From Porcipelethomonas sp964621265 (lineage in GTDB: Bacteria; Bacillota; Clostridia; Oscillospirales; Ruminococcaceae), in the NCBI GenBank assembly GCA_964621265.1, contig CAZULQ010000010.1, positions 1 to 59,016 on the forward strand: a stretch of 59,016 bases of DNA, given 5' to 3'. This document shows, piece after piece, positions 16,063 to 24,911 of this stretch. Made by a program: the position numbers and the translations under genes. The notes beneath the pieces were generated by a model, which saw only the letters and a list, made by a program, of their open reading frames with translations, had not been told where the DNA came from and ran no database searches. Each line of letters starts with the position of its first letter. Positions within the stretch are counted from its first letter, which is position 1.

Positions 16063-16605
16063 ATGAAAATTGAAAAGCTCAGCGAGTGCTCCGTTAAAAT
16101 TACTCTTTCAAAAAGCGACCTGTCAGATTACAATATAAGCTATGACAGCTGGGACAGCGATATAACTGCTGACTTTCTTCTGTCAGTAAGTGATGATATA
16201 AAAGCGACAACAGGAAAAGATATTTCCAATGAAAAGCTTTACGTTGAAATTTTCTCACGTACAAGCGGCTGTCAGATTTTTATTTCCTATCCACCGTCCG
16301 TAAAAGCAATTAAAAATACAACATGCTGTATTGTATATGATTTCACAGAATATTCCTCACTGAAAAAATTCTGCAAGTCGGTAAACAGGGATTTTTCCAA
16401 AGCTATAAAGGAAAGCGCACTTTATTATAGTAATACAGTACTTCGACTCATTATATCAACATCTGTCAGCTATAAGGATTACATTTCCGAATCAGCTGAA
16501 AGATGTCTGATAAGTGAATGTGATGAAGTTGCATTCTCATCAATTTCGGAATATTATACCTGTGTACTCAGCAAAAATGCAGTAAAACAGATAGCAAGTA
16601 ATTAG
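16063..16605 (+). CDS. mecA: MecA-family adaptor protein
   Basis: A 180-residue protein. The N-terminus MKIEKLSECSVKITLSKSDL matches the substrate-binding half of MecA; the C-terminal half (EYSSLKKFCKSV, LYYSNTVLRLIISTS, SECDEV) matches the ClpC-binding domain. MecA/NegA proteins bring substrates to ClpC-ClpP for degradation and regulate competence or stress proteins in Firmicutes. It is shorter than the B. subtilis protein (about 220) owing to a short acidic linker. GGAGG precedes ATG 16063 with good spacing. Its TAG overlaps the stop codon of the convergent epimerase. Confidence 0.78.
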   Translation: MKIEKLSECSVKITLSKSDLSDYNISYDSWDSDITADFLLSVSDDIKATTGKDISNEKLYVEIFSRTSGCQIFISYPPSVKAIKNTTCCIVYDFTEYSSLKKFCKSVNRDFSKAIKESALYYSNTVLRLIISTSVSYKDYISESAERCLISECDEVAFSSISEYYTCVLSKNAVKQIASN

Positions 16606-17249
16606 TCTCTGAGTTTTTCAACAGCATCCTTCATTGATTCCGCCTTGAAAAGATAATTACCTGCAACAAAAATCTCTGCACCAGCCTCAGCAGCAACAGC
16701 AGCTGTCTTATCGTTTATTCCCCCGTCAACCTGTATTGAAACATTGAGGTTATTATCAGTAATATACTTTTTGGCTTCTGCAATTTTAGCAGTCATTGCT
16801 TCAATATACGACTGTCCGCCAAATCCCGGTTCAACAGTCATGATAAGCAGCATATCTATTTTATCAAGATAAGGCACAGCCTTTTCAAAAGGTGTGCCCG
16901 GTTTAAGCGCAAGACCAACCTTAGCACCACTCTTCTTTATAGCCTCGATAACGGCATCAGGTGCATCATCACTTTCTATGTGGAAAGTAATTATATCAGC
17001 ACCGTCATTTGCAAAGCGTTCAGCATACTTAAGAGGCGATGTAATCATAAGGTGTACATCAAGGCAGATATCAACACTTTTCTTTACTGCTTCAAGCATA
17101 GGAAAACCAAAGGAAATATTATTTACGAAAATTCCGTCCATAACATCAAAGTGAAGCATGTCAGAACCGCTTTCAACTACTTTTTTAAGTTCATCATCAA
17201 GTTTAAGAAGGTCAGCACTAAGAAGTGATGCAGCCACATATTTTTTCAT
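16602..17249 (-). CDS. rpe: Ribulose-phosphate 3-epimerase
   Basis: A 215-residue TIM-barrel enzyme interconverting ribulose-5-phosphate and xylulose-5-phosphate in the pentose phosphate pathway. Family motifs: AASLLSADLLKL, LHFDVMDGIFV with metal-binding His/Asp, VHLMI, MTVEPGFGGQSYI, IQVDGGIN and the phosphate-binding GAEIFVAGNYLF. The start ATG 17249 is chosen because GGAG precedes it at six bases; ATG 17261 lacks one. It has its own consensus-like promoter inside the short gap after the kinase gene. Its stop overlaps the stop of mecA by three bases, so the two convergent genes share no room for a terminator. Confidence 0.95.
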   Translation of the reverse strand: MKKYVAASLLSADLLKLDDELKKVVESGSDMLHFDVMDGIFVNNISFGFPMLEAVKKSVDICLDVHLMITSPLKYAERFANDGADIITFHIESDDAPDAVIEAIKKSGAKVGLALKPGTPFEKAVPYLDKIDMLLIMTVEPGFGGQSYIEAMTAKIAEAKKYITDNNLNVSIQVDGGINDKTAAVAAEAGAEIFVAGNYLFKAESMKDAVEKLRD

Positions 17250-17325
17250 TTTAATCTCCATTTGCTGTATCTTTTACAGCACCGCCCGTTACGGCTGCGG
17301 TCCGCCGTTATTTTAACCACTCTTT

Positions 17326-17354
17326 ATTATATAATATTCTTGGCAGACCGTCAA
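17326..17354 (-). promoter_or_regulatory. Promoter of the epimerase gene
   Basis: On the minus strand, TTGACG (17354-17349), 17-base spacer, TATAAT (17331-17326). The 70-base leader contains a small hairpin, GCTGTA (17264-17269) with TACAGC (17275-17280), just upstream of the ribosome site. Confidence 0.78.
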
Positions 17355-17370
17355 CCTTTTCCGGGTAATT

Positions 17371-18291
17371 TCAGCCGATAAATTCTCTTACAAGTGAAAT
17401 TTCGGGTGCATAACTCTTGTTAAGAGGCAGTACGGCCTCAAAAAATTCCATAATTGTCTTGTAGTAATTATTATCGACAAATTCGTCTCTGACATTTTCA
17501 AGCTGGTCAATCAGGCAGTTTTTGTAAACAGGTACTTCATACGCCATAAATGTGTCAACCTGGAAATTAGCACGATGCTTGAATGGAAGAATAAATTTAT
17601 CTTCGCCGACAGAAACTTTTTCAAAAAAGCTGAAAACTGATGCTATATCACGACCTCTGAAGAGACAGTCTCTGCAAAGTCGACGCATAAGACGGATAAT
17701 TCTCGGGTGGAGAAGCTTTCCTGAATCAGTTTTAAGACGTGTGCGCACGCTGATATAAACACATGTCGCAAAATCTCCGCAATCGCCTGTAACGAGAGGA
17801 TTTAAAGCGTGAATACCCTCTAAAATTGCAATACTTCCCTTTTCACGCTTAAACGGAGTATAGCCACTTCTACCCTGAAGCTTGAAATTAAATTCGGGCA
17901 TCATGAACTCTTCTCCTGCTTCAAGCAGACGCAGATGCTCCTTTAAAAGCTCAAGGTCAACGCAGTACGGCGACTCAAGGTCGATATTTCCGTCTTTGTC
18001 TCTTGGCATATCGGGTTCATTATTGGAACGGAAATAATTGTCAAGTGATATAACGCTGCTTGAGCAGTCATATTCCTTGTTGAGAAAGCGTGCGATTTCG
18101 TAAGCTGTGGAAGTTTTTCCGGAACCCGACGGACCGGAAATCAGAACGACAGGATGAGTATCCTTTTTTTCGTTTACGGAAGCCGCAATTGTTCTGAGCT
18201 GATTTGTATAGTTGTTTTCAGAATCGAGTACAAGCTTTTCAGGATTTTCATTGACAGATTGATTTAAGCATTTAGTTTTTAAACATTTCAT
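17371..18291 (-). CDS. Uridine kinase/phosphoribulokinase-family kinase
   Basis: A 306-residue P-loop kinase. GPSGSGKTS (about 51-59) is the Walker A motif, SLDNYFR holds the conserved Asp of the substrate site, DLESPYCVDLELL is the family 'DhPdaFD' equivalent, and ILEGIHALNP is the Walker B-like strand. The family phosphorylates uridine/cytidine or sugar phosphates. The N-terminal 45 residues and the C-terminal 70 exceed a minimal Udk, as in bacterial 'nucleoside kinase' proteins lacking the TGS domain. It is monocistronic with its own promoter, next to the pentose-phosphate epimerase. The substrate is uncertain. Confidence 0.82.
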   Translation of the reverse strand: MKCLKTKCLNQSVNENPEKLVLDSENNYTNQLRTIAASVNEKKDTHPVVLISGPSGSGKTSTAYEIARFLNKEYDCSSSVISLDNYFRSNNEPDMPRDKDGNIDLESPYCVDLELLKEHLRLLEAGEEFMMPEFNFKLQGRSGYTPFKREKGSIAILEGIHALNPLVTGDCGDFATCVYISVRTRLKTDSGKLLHPRIIRLMRRLCRDCLFRGRDIASVFSFFEKVSVGEDKFILPFKHRANFQVDTFMAYEVPVYKNCLIDQLENVRDEFVDNNYYKTIMEFFEAVLPLNKSYAPEISLVREFIG

Positions 18292-18327
18292 AGATACGAC
18301 CTACCTTTCCGTAATTGGTATACTTAT

Positions 18328-18356
18328 ATTATAGCACATTATATGTTAAATTTCAA
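18328..18356 (-). promoter_or_regulatory. Promoter of the uridine-kinase-like gene
   Basis: On the minus strand, TTGAAA (18356-18351), 17-base spacer, TATAAT (18333-18328). Confidence 0.75.
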
Positions 18357-18514
18357 CAATTATTTTATATCAGAAAGTTTGATTTTACAATAAATTGTAC
18401 ATAGTTTTAATGACTAATATTCATAATTAAATTCCAAATATGTCAAAGTGCACAATTATGCCCGTCCAAAATCTTTTAATTTCAACAAAATATGTGTTAC
18501 ATTCTATAAAAGTA

Positions 18515-18543
18515 TGTACTTTTTTATAAAAAAATGTTATAAT
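18515..18543 (+). promoter_or_regulatory. Probable promoter of the arylacetate operon
   Basis: A perfect -10 TATAAT (18538-18543) has only a weak -35 (TGTACT, 18515-18520) at 17 bases. That is consistent with an activator-dependent or leader-controlled promoter. Confidence 0.45.
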
Positions 18544-18670
18544 AAAACGATAATAAATGTCAGGGAAACGATTAGTTGGCAAAACGACGAAAGTTACACT
18601 CTTTTTTCGTGCACATTAATCACTCTCCGACCTATTGCACTTTAAAATTGGGAAAGAGGAATTATTCAAA

Positions 18671-19966
18671 ATGTTTTTTCAGAAAGATATTGAAACAATG
18701 TCGAGAAACAAAATCGAAGAGCTTCAGCTTGAAAGACTTAAATGGCTTGTAGATTACTGCGACAGAAATATCAAGTTCTATCATGACAGACTTGAAAAGG
18801 CAGGTGTTACTGCTGAAAAAATCAAGTCACTTGATGACATTAAGTACATACCTTATACAACTAAGGACGATATCCGTGATACATATCCTTTCGGCCTTTT
18901 TGGTCAGCCAAGAAAGAATATCGTAAGAATTCACGCTTCAAGCGGTACAACTGGTAAGCCGACTGTTGTTGGCTACACAAAAAAGGATATTGAAAACTGG
19001 AGTGACTGCATGGCTCGTCTTTGTGTTGCAGCCGGTGCAACTGATGAGGATATAGTTCAGATTGCTTTCGGATACGGTCTTTTTACCGGTGCGCTTGGCC
19101 TTCACTATGGTCTTGAAAAAATCGGTGCAACTGTTGTTCCGACATCAAGCGGTAACACAGAAAAGCAGATTATGCTTATGCAGGATTTCCAGACTACAGG
19201 TCTTGTTTCAACTCCGTCATATGCTCAGTTTATCGGTGAAACTGCAAAGGAAATGGGCGTGCTTGACAAAATAAATCTCCGTCTCGGACTTTTCGGCTCA
19301 GAGGGCTGTACTGAAGAAATGAGAGCACAGATTGAAAAGACTCTCAACCTTTTTGCAACAGATAACTACGGTATGAGTGAGCTTATGGGTCCTGGCGTTT
19401 CAGGTGAATGTGCAGAACGTTGCGGCATGCACATCAATGAGGACCACTTCCTTGCCGAAATCATTGACCCGCAGACTCTTGAGGTTCTGCCTAAGGGTTC
19501 ACAGGGTGAGCTTGTTGTTACAACACTCACTAAGGAAGGTATCCCGATGCTCAGATACCGCACAAAGGACATTACAGAAATTAACTACGATACATGTAAG
19601 TGTGGAAGAACACACGCAAGAATGGCGAAAATCAAGGGCAGAACTGATGACATGCTCAAAATCAGAGGCGTTAATGTATTCCCTTCACAGATTGAAAGCG
19701 TACTCATGGGCTTTGAAAAGATTGCTCCACACTATCAGCTTGTTGTTACACGCTCAAACTTCTCTGACCATCTTGAAGTTAAGGTTGAGCTTGCTGACGG
19801 TTCACTCCTTGAAAACTACGGCGAGCTTGAAGCACTCAGAGGCTCAATTCACCACAACTTAAAAACAGTTCTCGGAATTGAAACAAAGGTTTCACTTGTT
19901 GAACACAAGTCACTTGAACGTTTCCAGGGTAAGGCAAAGAGAATTGTTGACCTGAGAAATCAGTGA
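18671..19966 (+). CDS. paaK: Phenylacetate-CoA ligase family (arylacetate-CoA ligase 1)
   Basis: A 431-residue AMP-forming ligase from ATG 18671, preceded by AGAGGA. A TTG 36 bases upstream lacks a ribosome site. PaaK-type motifs: ASSGTTGKPTVVGYT (P-loop), GSEGCTEEMR, DNYGMSELMGPGV, MLRYRTKDI and GRTDDMLKIRGVNVFPSQIE. It activates phenylacetate or another arylacetate to the CoA ester in the cytoplasm. It opens an operon with IorAB and a second PaaK, which ties arylacetyl-CoA to arylpyruvate. The stop overlaps the next start (TGATG). Confidence 0.92.
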   Translation: MFFQKDIETMSRNKIEELQLERLKWLVDYCDRNIKFYHDRLEKAGVTAEKIKSLDDIKYIPYTTKDDIRDTYPFGLFGQPRKNIVRIHASSGTTGKPTVVGYTKKDIENWSDCMARLCVAAGATDEDIVQIAFGYGLFTGALGLHYGLEKIGATVVPTSSGNTEKQIMLMQDFQTTGLVSTPSYAQFIGETAKEMGVLDKINLRLGLFGSEGCTEEMRAQIEKTLNLFATDNYGMSELMGPGVSGECAERCGMHINEDHFLAEIIDPQTLEVLPKGSQGELVVTTLTKEGIPMLRYRTKDITEINYDTCKCGRTHARMAKIKGRTDDMLKIRGVNVFPSQIESVLMGFEKIAPHYQLVVTRSNFSDHLEVKVELADGSLLENYGELEALRGSIHHNLKTVLGIETKVSLVEHKSLERFQGKAKRIVDLRNQ

Positions 19967-20802
19967 TGAAAAAGCTTTACGTTTCAGACCTTGACGGTAC
20001 TCTCCTTGACAGCAACGCTGTATTATCAGAAAAAACTGCGGAGATACTCAATAACCTTATTGACAATGGTATGAACTTCACCTTTGCAACAGCACGCTCT
20101 GCCGCTTCAGCACTTGAAATTATGGCAGGGTTAAAGCTTGAAATGCCGTGTATCCTCATGAACGGCGTAAGTATATATGACACTAAAAAAGATACTTACA
20201 TAAAAAACGAGTATATACAGTTTGAAGACGCTGTTCTGGTTGCTGACGCTTTTGAAAGTCATAATCTGTACCCTTTCATGTATAAAATTGAAGAAGACGT
20301 GCTTTTCGCATTATACACTCAGTTTTCCAATGATACCATGGAAGAATATTACAGAATACGACATGACAAATACAAAAAGCCGTTTGACAGATGTGATGAT
20401 TTCAGAGAGCATGCCAAAACTGGTGTTGTTTATTTTACACTTTGCGACAGTTTTGAAAAGCTTCTTCCCGTAAAGGAAGAAATTGAAAAAATAAGCGGTG
20501 TTAAATTTGAATTTTACAAGGATGTTTATCATAAAGAATACTGGTTTCTTGAGATTTTCAGCCGTAATGCTTCAAAATACAATGCTGTAAAATTCCTCAG
20601 GGAATACGGCGGCTTTGACCATGTTACAGCTTTTGGCGATAATCTCAATGATATACCGCTTTTTGAGGCGTCTGACAGAAAAATAGCTGTACAAAACGCC
20701 AAGGACGAACTTAAAAATCTGGCTGACTGCATAATTGGTGACAACAATTCCGATGCAGTTGCCTTATGGTTAAATAAAACTTATAATAGCGAAAGGATTT
20801 GA
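19966..20802 (+). CDS. HAD-superfamily Cof-type phosphatase
   Basis: A 278-residue cytoplasmic hydrolase. Motif I is SDLDGTLLDS at the N-terminus with the nucleophile Asp. Motif II is the ATARS segment. Motif III/IV is HVTAFGDNLNDIPLFEAS near the C-terminus. The type IIB cap lies between (about 85-190), as in Cof/YidA sugar phosphatases. ATG 19966 overlaps the preceding stop, so it is translationally coupled to the ligase. Its role in the aryl operon is not evident; phosphate removal from a side metabolite or coenzyme is possible. Confidence 0.88.
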   Translation: MKKLYVSDLDGTLLDSNAVLSEKTAEILNNLIDNGMNFTFATARSAASALEIMAGLKLEMPCILMNGVSIYDTKKDTYIKNEYIQFEDAVLVADAFESHNLYPFMYKIEEDVLFALYTQFSNDTMEEYYRIRHDKYKKPFDRCDDFREHAKTGVVYFTLCDSFEKLLPVKEEIEKISGVKFEFYKDVYHKEYWFLEIFSRNASKYNAVKFLREYGGFDHVTAFGDNLNDIPLFEASDRKIAVQNAKDELKNLADCIIGDNNSDAVALWLNKTYNSERI

Positions 20803-20806
20803 ATTA

Positions 20807-22534
20807 ATGAAGAAACTTATGCTTGGTAATGAGGCTTTTGCAAGAGGCTTATTTGAAAGCGGATGTCAGCTTATTTCAAGCTATCCGGGTACACCTTCTA
20901 CCGAAATTACCGAATATGCTGCAAAATATGATGAAATGTATGCAGAATGGGCACCTAATGAAAAGGTTGCAATGGAAACTGCAATCGGTGCATCAATTGC
21001 AGGCGCAAGAAGCTTCTGCGGAATGAAGCATGTTGGTCTTAATGTTGCTGCTGACCCTCTCTATACAGTAGCTTACACAGGCGTAAACGGCGGTATTGTT
21101 ATCGCTGTTGCAGATGACCCCGGAATGCATTCATCACAGAATGAACAGGACAGCCGTCATCACGCAATTGCTTCAAAGGTTCTTATGCTTGAACCTTCTG
21201 ATTCTTCAGAATGTAAGGAATATGTAAAGATGGGCTTTGAGCTTTCAGAGCAGTTTGATACTCCTGTTATCGTAAGACTTTCAACAAGAGTTGCTCACTC
21301 ACAGAGCAGCGTTGAACTTTGCGACAGAGAAAATGTTCCTACAAAGCCATATGAAAAGAATCCTCAGAAATATGTTATGATGCCTGCTTTTGCAAGAGGC
21401 AGACATGTTGTTGTAGAGGAAAGAACAAAGAAGCTTATCGAATACGGTGAAACATCTCCGCTTAACACAGTTGAAATCAACAGCGGTAAAATCGGTGTTA
21501 TCACAAGCGGTATTGCTTATCAGTACGCAAAAGAAGCACTCGGTGACAGCGTTTCATACTTAAAGCTTGGTATCGTAAATCCGCTTCCTGTTAACATTAT
21601 CAAGGATTTCGCACAGAAGTTTGAAACAGTTTATGTTATTGAAGAACTTGATGATATTATTGAAACACACTGTAAAAAGCTTGGTCTTAATGTAATCGGC
21701 AAGGAAATCTTCGGATTTATCGGAGAAATTTCACAGTCTGTTATTGCTGAAAAGCTTCTCGGCAAAAAGGCTGAATTTACTGAATTTACAGAAAATGTTC
21801 CTGTAAGACCTCCTGTAATGTGTGCGGGATGTCCTCACAGAGGCTTATTCTATTCACTCGCTAAAAACAAGATTACAGTTTCAGGCGACATCGGATGTTA
21901 TACACTCGGCGCAGCTGCTCCGCTTAATTCAATGGATTCAACAATCTGTATGGGCGCTTCAATTTCCGCACTCCATGGTATGAACAAAATCTGGGGCAAG
22001 GAAGGCGAAAAGAAGTCAGTTGCTGTAATCGGTGACTCTACTTTCATGCACAGCGGTATTACAGGTCTTGTAAACATTGCATATAACGCCACAAACTCAA
22101 CAGTTATTATTCTCGATAACTCAATCACAGGTATGACAGGCCATCAGCAGAACCCTACAACAGGTAAAAATCTAAAGGGTGACCCTGCTTCAGCTGTTTC
22201 ACTTGAAGCACTCTGCAAGGCTGTTGGTATCAACAGAGTAAGGGTTGTTGACCCTTATAACATGAAGGAAACTGAAGCGGCAATTTTAGAAGAACTTGAA
22301 GCTGAAGAGCCATCAGTTATCATTTCAAGACGTCCATGCGCACTCCTTAAATATGTCAAGCACAATCCTCCGCTTAATGTCGACAACGACAAGTGCAGAG
22401 GCTGTAAGATGTGTCTTAAAATCGGATGTCCTGCAATCTCCGTTAAGAACGGCAAGGCTGAGGTTGACAAGACTCTCTGCGTAGGCTGCGGTATCTGTAA
22501 GGAAATGTGTAAGTTTGACGCTATAACTGAATAA
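20807..22534 (+). CDS. iorA: Indolepyruvate:ferredoxin oxidoreductase, alpha subunit
   Basis: A 575-residue thiamine-pyrophosphate enzyme, the usual IorA length. The N-terminal pyrimidine-binding domain has LISSYPGTPSTEITEY and WAPNEKVAMETAIGAS. The middle has CAGCPHRGL; the TPP-binding part has GDIGCYTLG and GDSTFMHSGI. The C-terminal ferredoxin-like domain has two Cys sets, CRGCKMCLKIGCP and CVGCGICKEMC, for 4Fe-4S clusters. With IorB it oxidatively decarboxylates aryl pyruvates to arylacetyl-CoA, or runs in reverse with reduced ferredoxin. It lies between two arylacetate-CoA ligases. Confidence 0.95.
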   Translation: MKKLMLGNEAFARGLFESGCQLISSYPGTPSTEITEYAAKYDEMYAEWAPNEKVAMETAIGASIAGARSFCGMKHVGLNVAADPLYTVAYTGVNGGIVIAVADDPGMHSSQNEQDSRHHAIASKVLMLEPSDSSECKEYVKMGFELSEQFDTPVIVRLSTRVAHSQSSVELCDRENVPTKPYEKNPQKYVMMPAFARGRHVVVEERTKKLIEYGETSPLNTVEINSGKIGVITSGIAYQYAKEALGDSVSYLKLGIVNPLPVNIIKDFAQKFETVYVIEELDDIIETHCKKLGLNVIGKEIFGFIGEISQSVIAEKLLGKKAEFTEFTENVPVRPPVMCAGCPHRGLFYSLAKNKITVSGDIGCYTLGAAAPLNSMDSTICMGASISALHGMNKIWGKEGEKKSVAVIGDSTFMHSGITGLVNIAYNATNSTVIILDNSITGMTGHQQNPTTGKNLKGDPASAVSLEALCKAVGINRVRVVDPYNMKETEAAILEELEAEEPSVIISRRPCALLKYVKHNPPLNVDNDKCRGCKMCLKIGCPAISVKNGKAEVDKTLCVGCGICKEMCKFDAITE

Positions 22535-22552
22535 TCGGAGGTTTACGGATAA

Positions 22553-23128
22553 ATGGAAACTAAATCAATTATGATAGTAGGTGTCGGCGGACAAGGCAGT
22601 CTGCTTGCATCAAGAATTATAGGAAATGTGCTTCTTTCACAGGGCTTTGACGTTAAGGTAAGCGAAGTTCACGGAATGTCACAGAGAGGCGGCTCGGTTG
22701 TTACATATGTTAAGTATGGCGATAAGGTATACTCCCCTGTTATTGAAAAAGGTGAAGCTGATATTATCGTTTCCTTCGAAATGCTTGAGGCTGCAAGATG
22801 GGTTTCATACCTCAAAAAAGGCGGTCACCTTATAACATCTACTCAGACACTTGACCCTATGCCTGTTATCACAGGAAATGCTCAGTACCCTGCTGACATT
22901 ACTGAAAAAATCAAAGCTCTGGGTATCGACATTATTGCGGCTGATGCTCTTTCTCTTGCTGAAGAAGCTGGAAATGCAAAGGCTTCAAACGTTGTTTTAA
23001 TGGGACTTATCGCTTCTAAAATGAGCTTTGATGACAGTGTATGGATTGAAGCAATCAAAAACTGTGTACCTGAAAAGTTCCTCGACCTTAATTTAAAGGC
23101 CTTTGAGCTTGGAAAGAATATAAAATAA
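22553..23128 (+). CDS. iorB: Indolepyruvate:ferredoxin oxidoreductase, beta subunit
   Basis: A 191-residue gamma-domain-type subunit of the pyruvate/ketoacid ferredoxin oxidoreductase superfamily. MIVGVGGQGSLLASRI is the family Gly-rich start, SEVHGMSQRGGSVVTYVKYG is the highly conserved core, and VNVVLMG-like ASNVVLMGLIAS follows. It pairs with IorA encoded 18 bases upstream; both are needed for activity. GGAGG-type spacing supports the start at 22553. Confidence 0.94.
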   Translation: METKSIMIVGVGGQGSLLASRIIGNVLLSQGFDVKVSEVHGMSQRGGSVVTYVKYGDKVYSPVIEKGEADIIVSFEMLEAARWVSYLKKGGHLITSTQTLDPMPVITGNAQYPADITEKIKALGIDIIAADALSLAEEAGNAKASNVVLMGLIASKMSFDDSVWIEAIKNCVPEKFLDLNLKAFELGKNIK

Positions 23129-23142
23129 GGGAGAAAAAACCA

Positions 23143-24444
23143 ATGGGCAAATATTGGAATAAAAACATGGAGTGTGCTACTAAGGATGAAATGAAAGCAC
23201 TCCAGAGCTTCAGACTTTCACAGACTGTAAGACACGTTTATGAAAATGTTCCTTATTATCGTGAAAGAATGGAGGAAGCAGGTGTTACACCTGAGGATAT
23301 CCACAGCGTTGAAGATTTAAAGAAGCTTCCGTTCACAATGAAGCAGGATCTTCGTGACACATATCCTTACGGACTTTTTGCTGTGCCAATGGATCAGGTT
23401 GTAAGACTTCACGCTTCAAGCGGTACTACAGGTAAGCAGATAGTTGTTGGTTACACACAGAATGACCTTGACGTATGGTCTGAATGCTGTGCAAGAGCTT
23501 TAACTGCTGCCGGTGCTACAAACAAGGACTTCATGCACGTTTCTTACGGCTACGGACTCTTTACAGGTGGTCTCGGACTTCACGGTGGTGCTGAAAAGGT
23601 TGGTATGACAGTTATCCCTGTTTCAACAGGTAACACAAACAGACAGATTAATATTATCAAGGACTTTGGTTCAACTGTTATCTGCTGTACACCATCTTAT
23701 GCACTTTACCTTGCTGAAACAATGGAAGAAATGGGCATTACTAAGGACGATATCAAGCTTAAAGCAGGTCTCTTTGGTGCTGAACCATGGACAGAGGAAA
23801 TGCGTCAGACTATCGAAGAAAAGCTTGGACTCAAAGCACTTGATATTTATGGTCTTACTGAAATTATCGGTCCTGGTGTTGCTTTTGAATGTGAAGAGCA
23901 GACAGGTATGCACATAAATGAAGACCACTTCATCGTTGAAACAATTGACCCTGACACAGGCGAAGTTCTCCCTGAGGGTGAACAGGGTGAAATCGTATTC
24001 ACATGTATCACAAAGGAAGCTTTCCCTCTTCTCAGATACAGAACAAGAGATATCGGTATCTTAAAGCGTGAAAAGTGTGCATGCGGAAGAACCCTCATCA
24101 AGATGATGAAACCTGCCGGACGTTCAGATGATATGCTCATTATCAGAGGTGTAAACGTATTCCCTTCACAGGTTGAGAGTGTACTTCTCCAGCTTGGTAA
24201 CACAGCACCTTACTACCAGCTTATCGTTGACAGAATTGATAACACAGACGTTCTTGAAATTCAGGTTGAAATTTCTCCTGAAATGTTCTCAGATACTGTC
24301 AAGAGTCTTGAGGATCAGGAAAAGATTATTAAGAATGCAATTGACTCAACACTCGGTATTTCAGCTAAAATCCGTCTTGTAGAGCCAAAGTCTATAACAA
24401 GAACGGAAGGCAAGGCTGTAAGAGTTATAGACAAACGTAAATAA
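23143..24444 (+). CDS. paaK: Phenylacetate-CoA ligase family (arylacetate-CoA ligase 2)
   Basis: A 433-residue paralogue of the ligase encoded at 18671. It keeps the same motifs: HASSGTTGKQIVVGYT, GAEPWTEEMR, DIYGLTEIIGPGV, LLRYRTRDI and GRSDDMLIIRGVNVFPSQVE. The differences in the acyl pocket region (for example GAEPW for GSEGC) suggest a different aryl acid preference, such as indoleacetate versus phenylacetate. It lies 14 bases after iorB and 14 before an ACT protein, in the order seen for arylpyruvate fermentation operons of gut Clostridia. Specificity is inferred only. Confidence 0.92.
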   Translation: MGKYWNKNMECATKDEMKALQSFRLSQTVRHVYENVPYYRERMEEAGVTPEDIHSVEDLKKLPFTMKQDLRDTYPYGLFAVPMDQVVRLHASSGTTGKQIVVGYTQNDLDVWSECCARALTAAGATNKDFMHVSYGYGLFTGGLGLHGGAEKVGMTVIPVSTGNTNRQINIIKDFGSTVICCTPSYALYLAETMEEMGITKDDIKLKAGLFGAEPWTEEMRQTIEEKLGLKALDIYGLTEIIGPGVAFECEEQTGMHINEDHFIVETIDPDTGEVLPEGEQGEIVFTCITKEAFPLLRYRTRDIGILKREKCACGRTLIKMMKPAGRSDDMLIIRGVNVFPSQVESVLLQLGNTAPYYQLIVDRIDNTDVLEIQVEISPEMFSDTVKSLEDQEKIIKNAIDSTLGISAKIRLVEPKSITRTEGKAVRVIDKRK

Positions 24445-24458
24445 AGGAGGATACCAGT

Positions 24459-24890
24459 ATGATGATTAAACAGATTTCTATTTTCGTTGAAAACAAACCA
24501 GGCAGACTCAAAGCAATGACCAACATTTTAAAAGACAACAACATTGATATCCGCGCACTTTCAATCGCTGATACAAAGGATTTCGGTATTCTTCGTCTTA
24601 TTGTCAATGACCCTGAAAAAGCATGCTCAGCACTCAAAGATGCTGACTGCACAGTTACTATCACAGATGTACTTGCAGTTGGTGTAAACGATTGCCCAGG
24701 CGGTCTTGCTAAGGTTATGGACACTCTTTATGAAAATTCAATCAGTGTTGAATATATGTATGCTTTTGTAAGCAAATCAGAAAATCTTGCTTATGTTATC
24801 TTGAGAGTTGCGGACAACAAGCATGCTGCTGACGTTTTAAACAACGCCGGAATCAAGCTTCTTACAAGCCAGGAAATTTATGATATGTAA
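24459..24890 (+). CDS. Tandem ACT-domain protein
   Basis: A 143-residue protein with two ACT domains: about 1-68 (ISIFVENKPGRLKAMTNIL, LRLIVNDPEKA) and about 72-143 (VLAVGVNDCPGGLAKVMDTL, AYVILRVADN). ACT domains bind amino acids as allosteric regulators. Proteins of this layout follow PaaK and IorAB in many Firmicutes and are thought to sense amino acid or aryl ligands. AAAGGAGG at 24443-24450 is well placed for ATG 24459 and overlaps the upstream stop, so it is coupled to the ligase. Confidence 0.88.
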   Translation: MMIKQISIFVENKPGRLKAMTNILKDNNIDIRALSIADTKDFGILRLIVNDPEKACSALKDADCTVTITDVLAVGVNDCPGGLAKVMDTLYENSISVEYMYAFVSKSENLAYVILRVADNKHAADVLNNAGIKLLTSQEIYDM

Positions 24891-24911
24891 TCGGGAGGAT
24901 AAAGACTTAAA

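Larger units (their letters stand above)
18292..18670. other. Divergent intergenic region before the arylacetate operon
   Basis: A 379-base gap. It holds the kinase promoter (18328-18356), an A/T-rich segment, a TATAAT for the operon (18538-18543) and a leader of about 120 bases with an unassigned sequence (18550-18655). I see no gene. The leader contains a weak GTGCA/TGCAC pairing (18609-18613 with 18636-18640). Confidence 0.55.
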
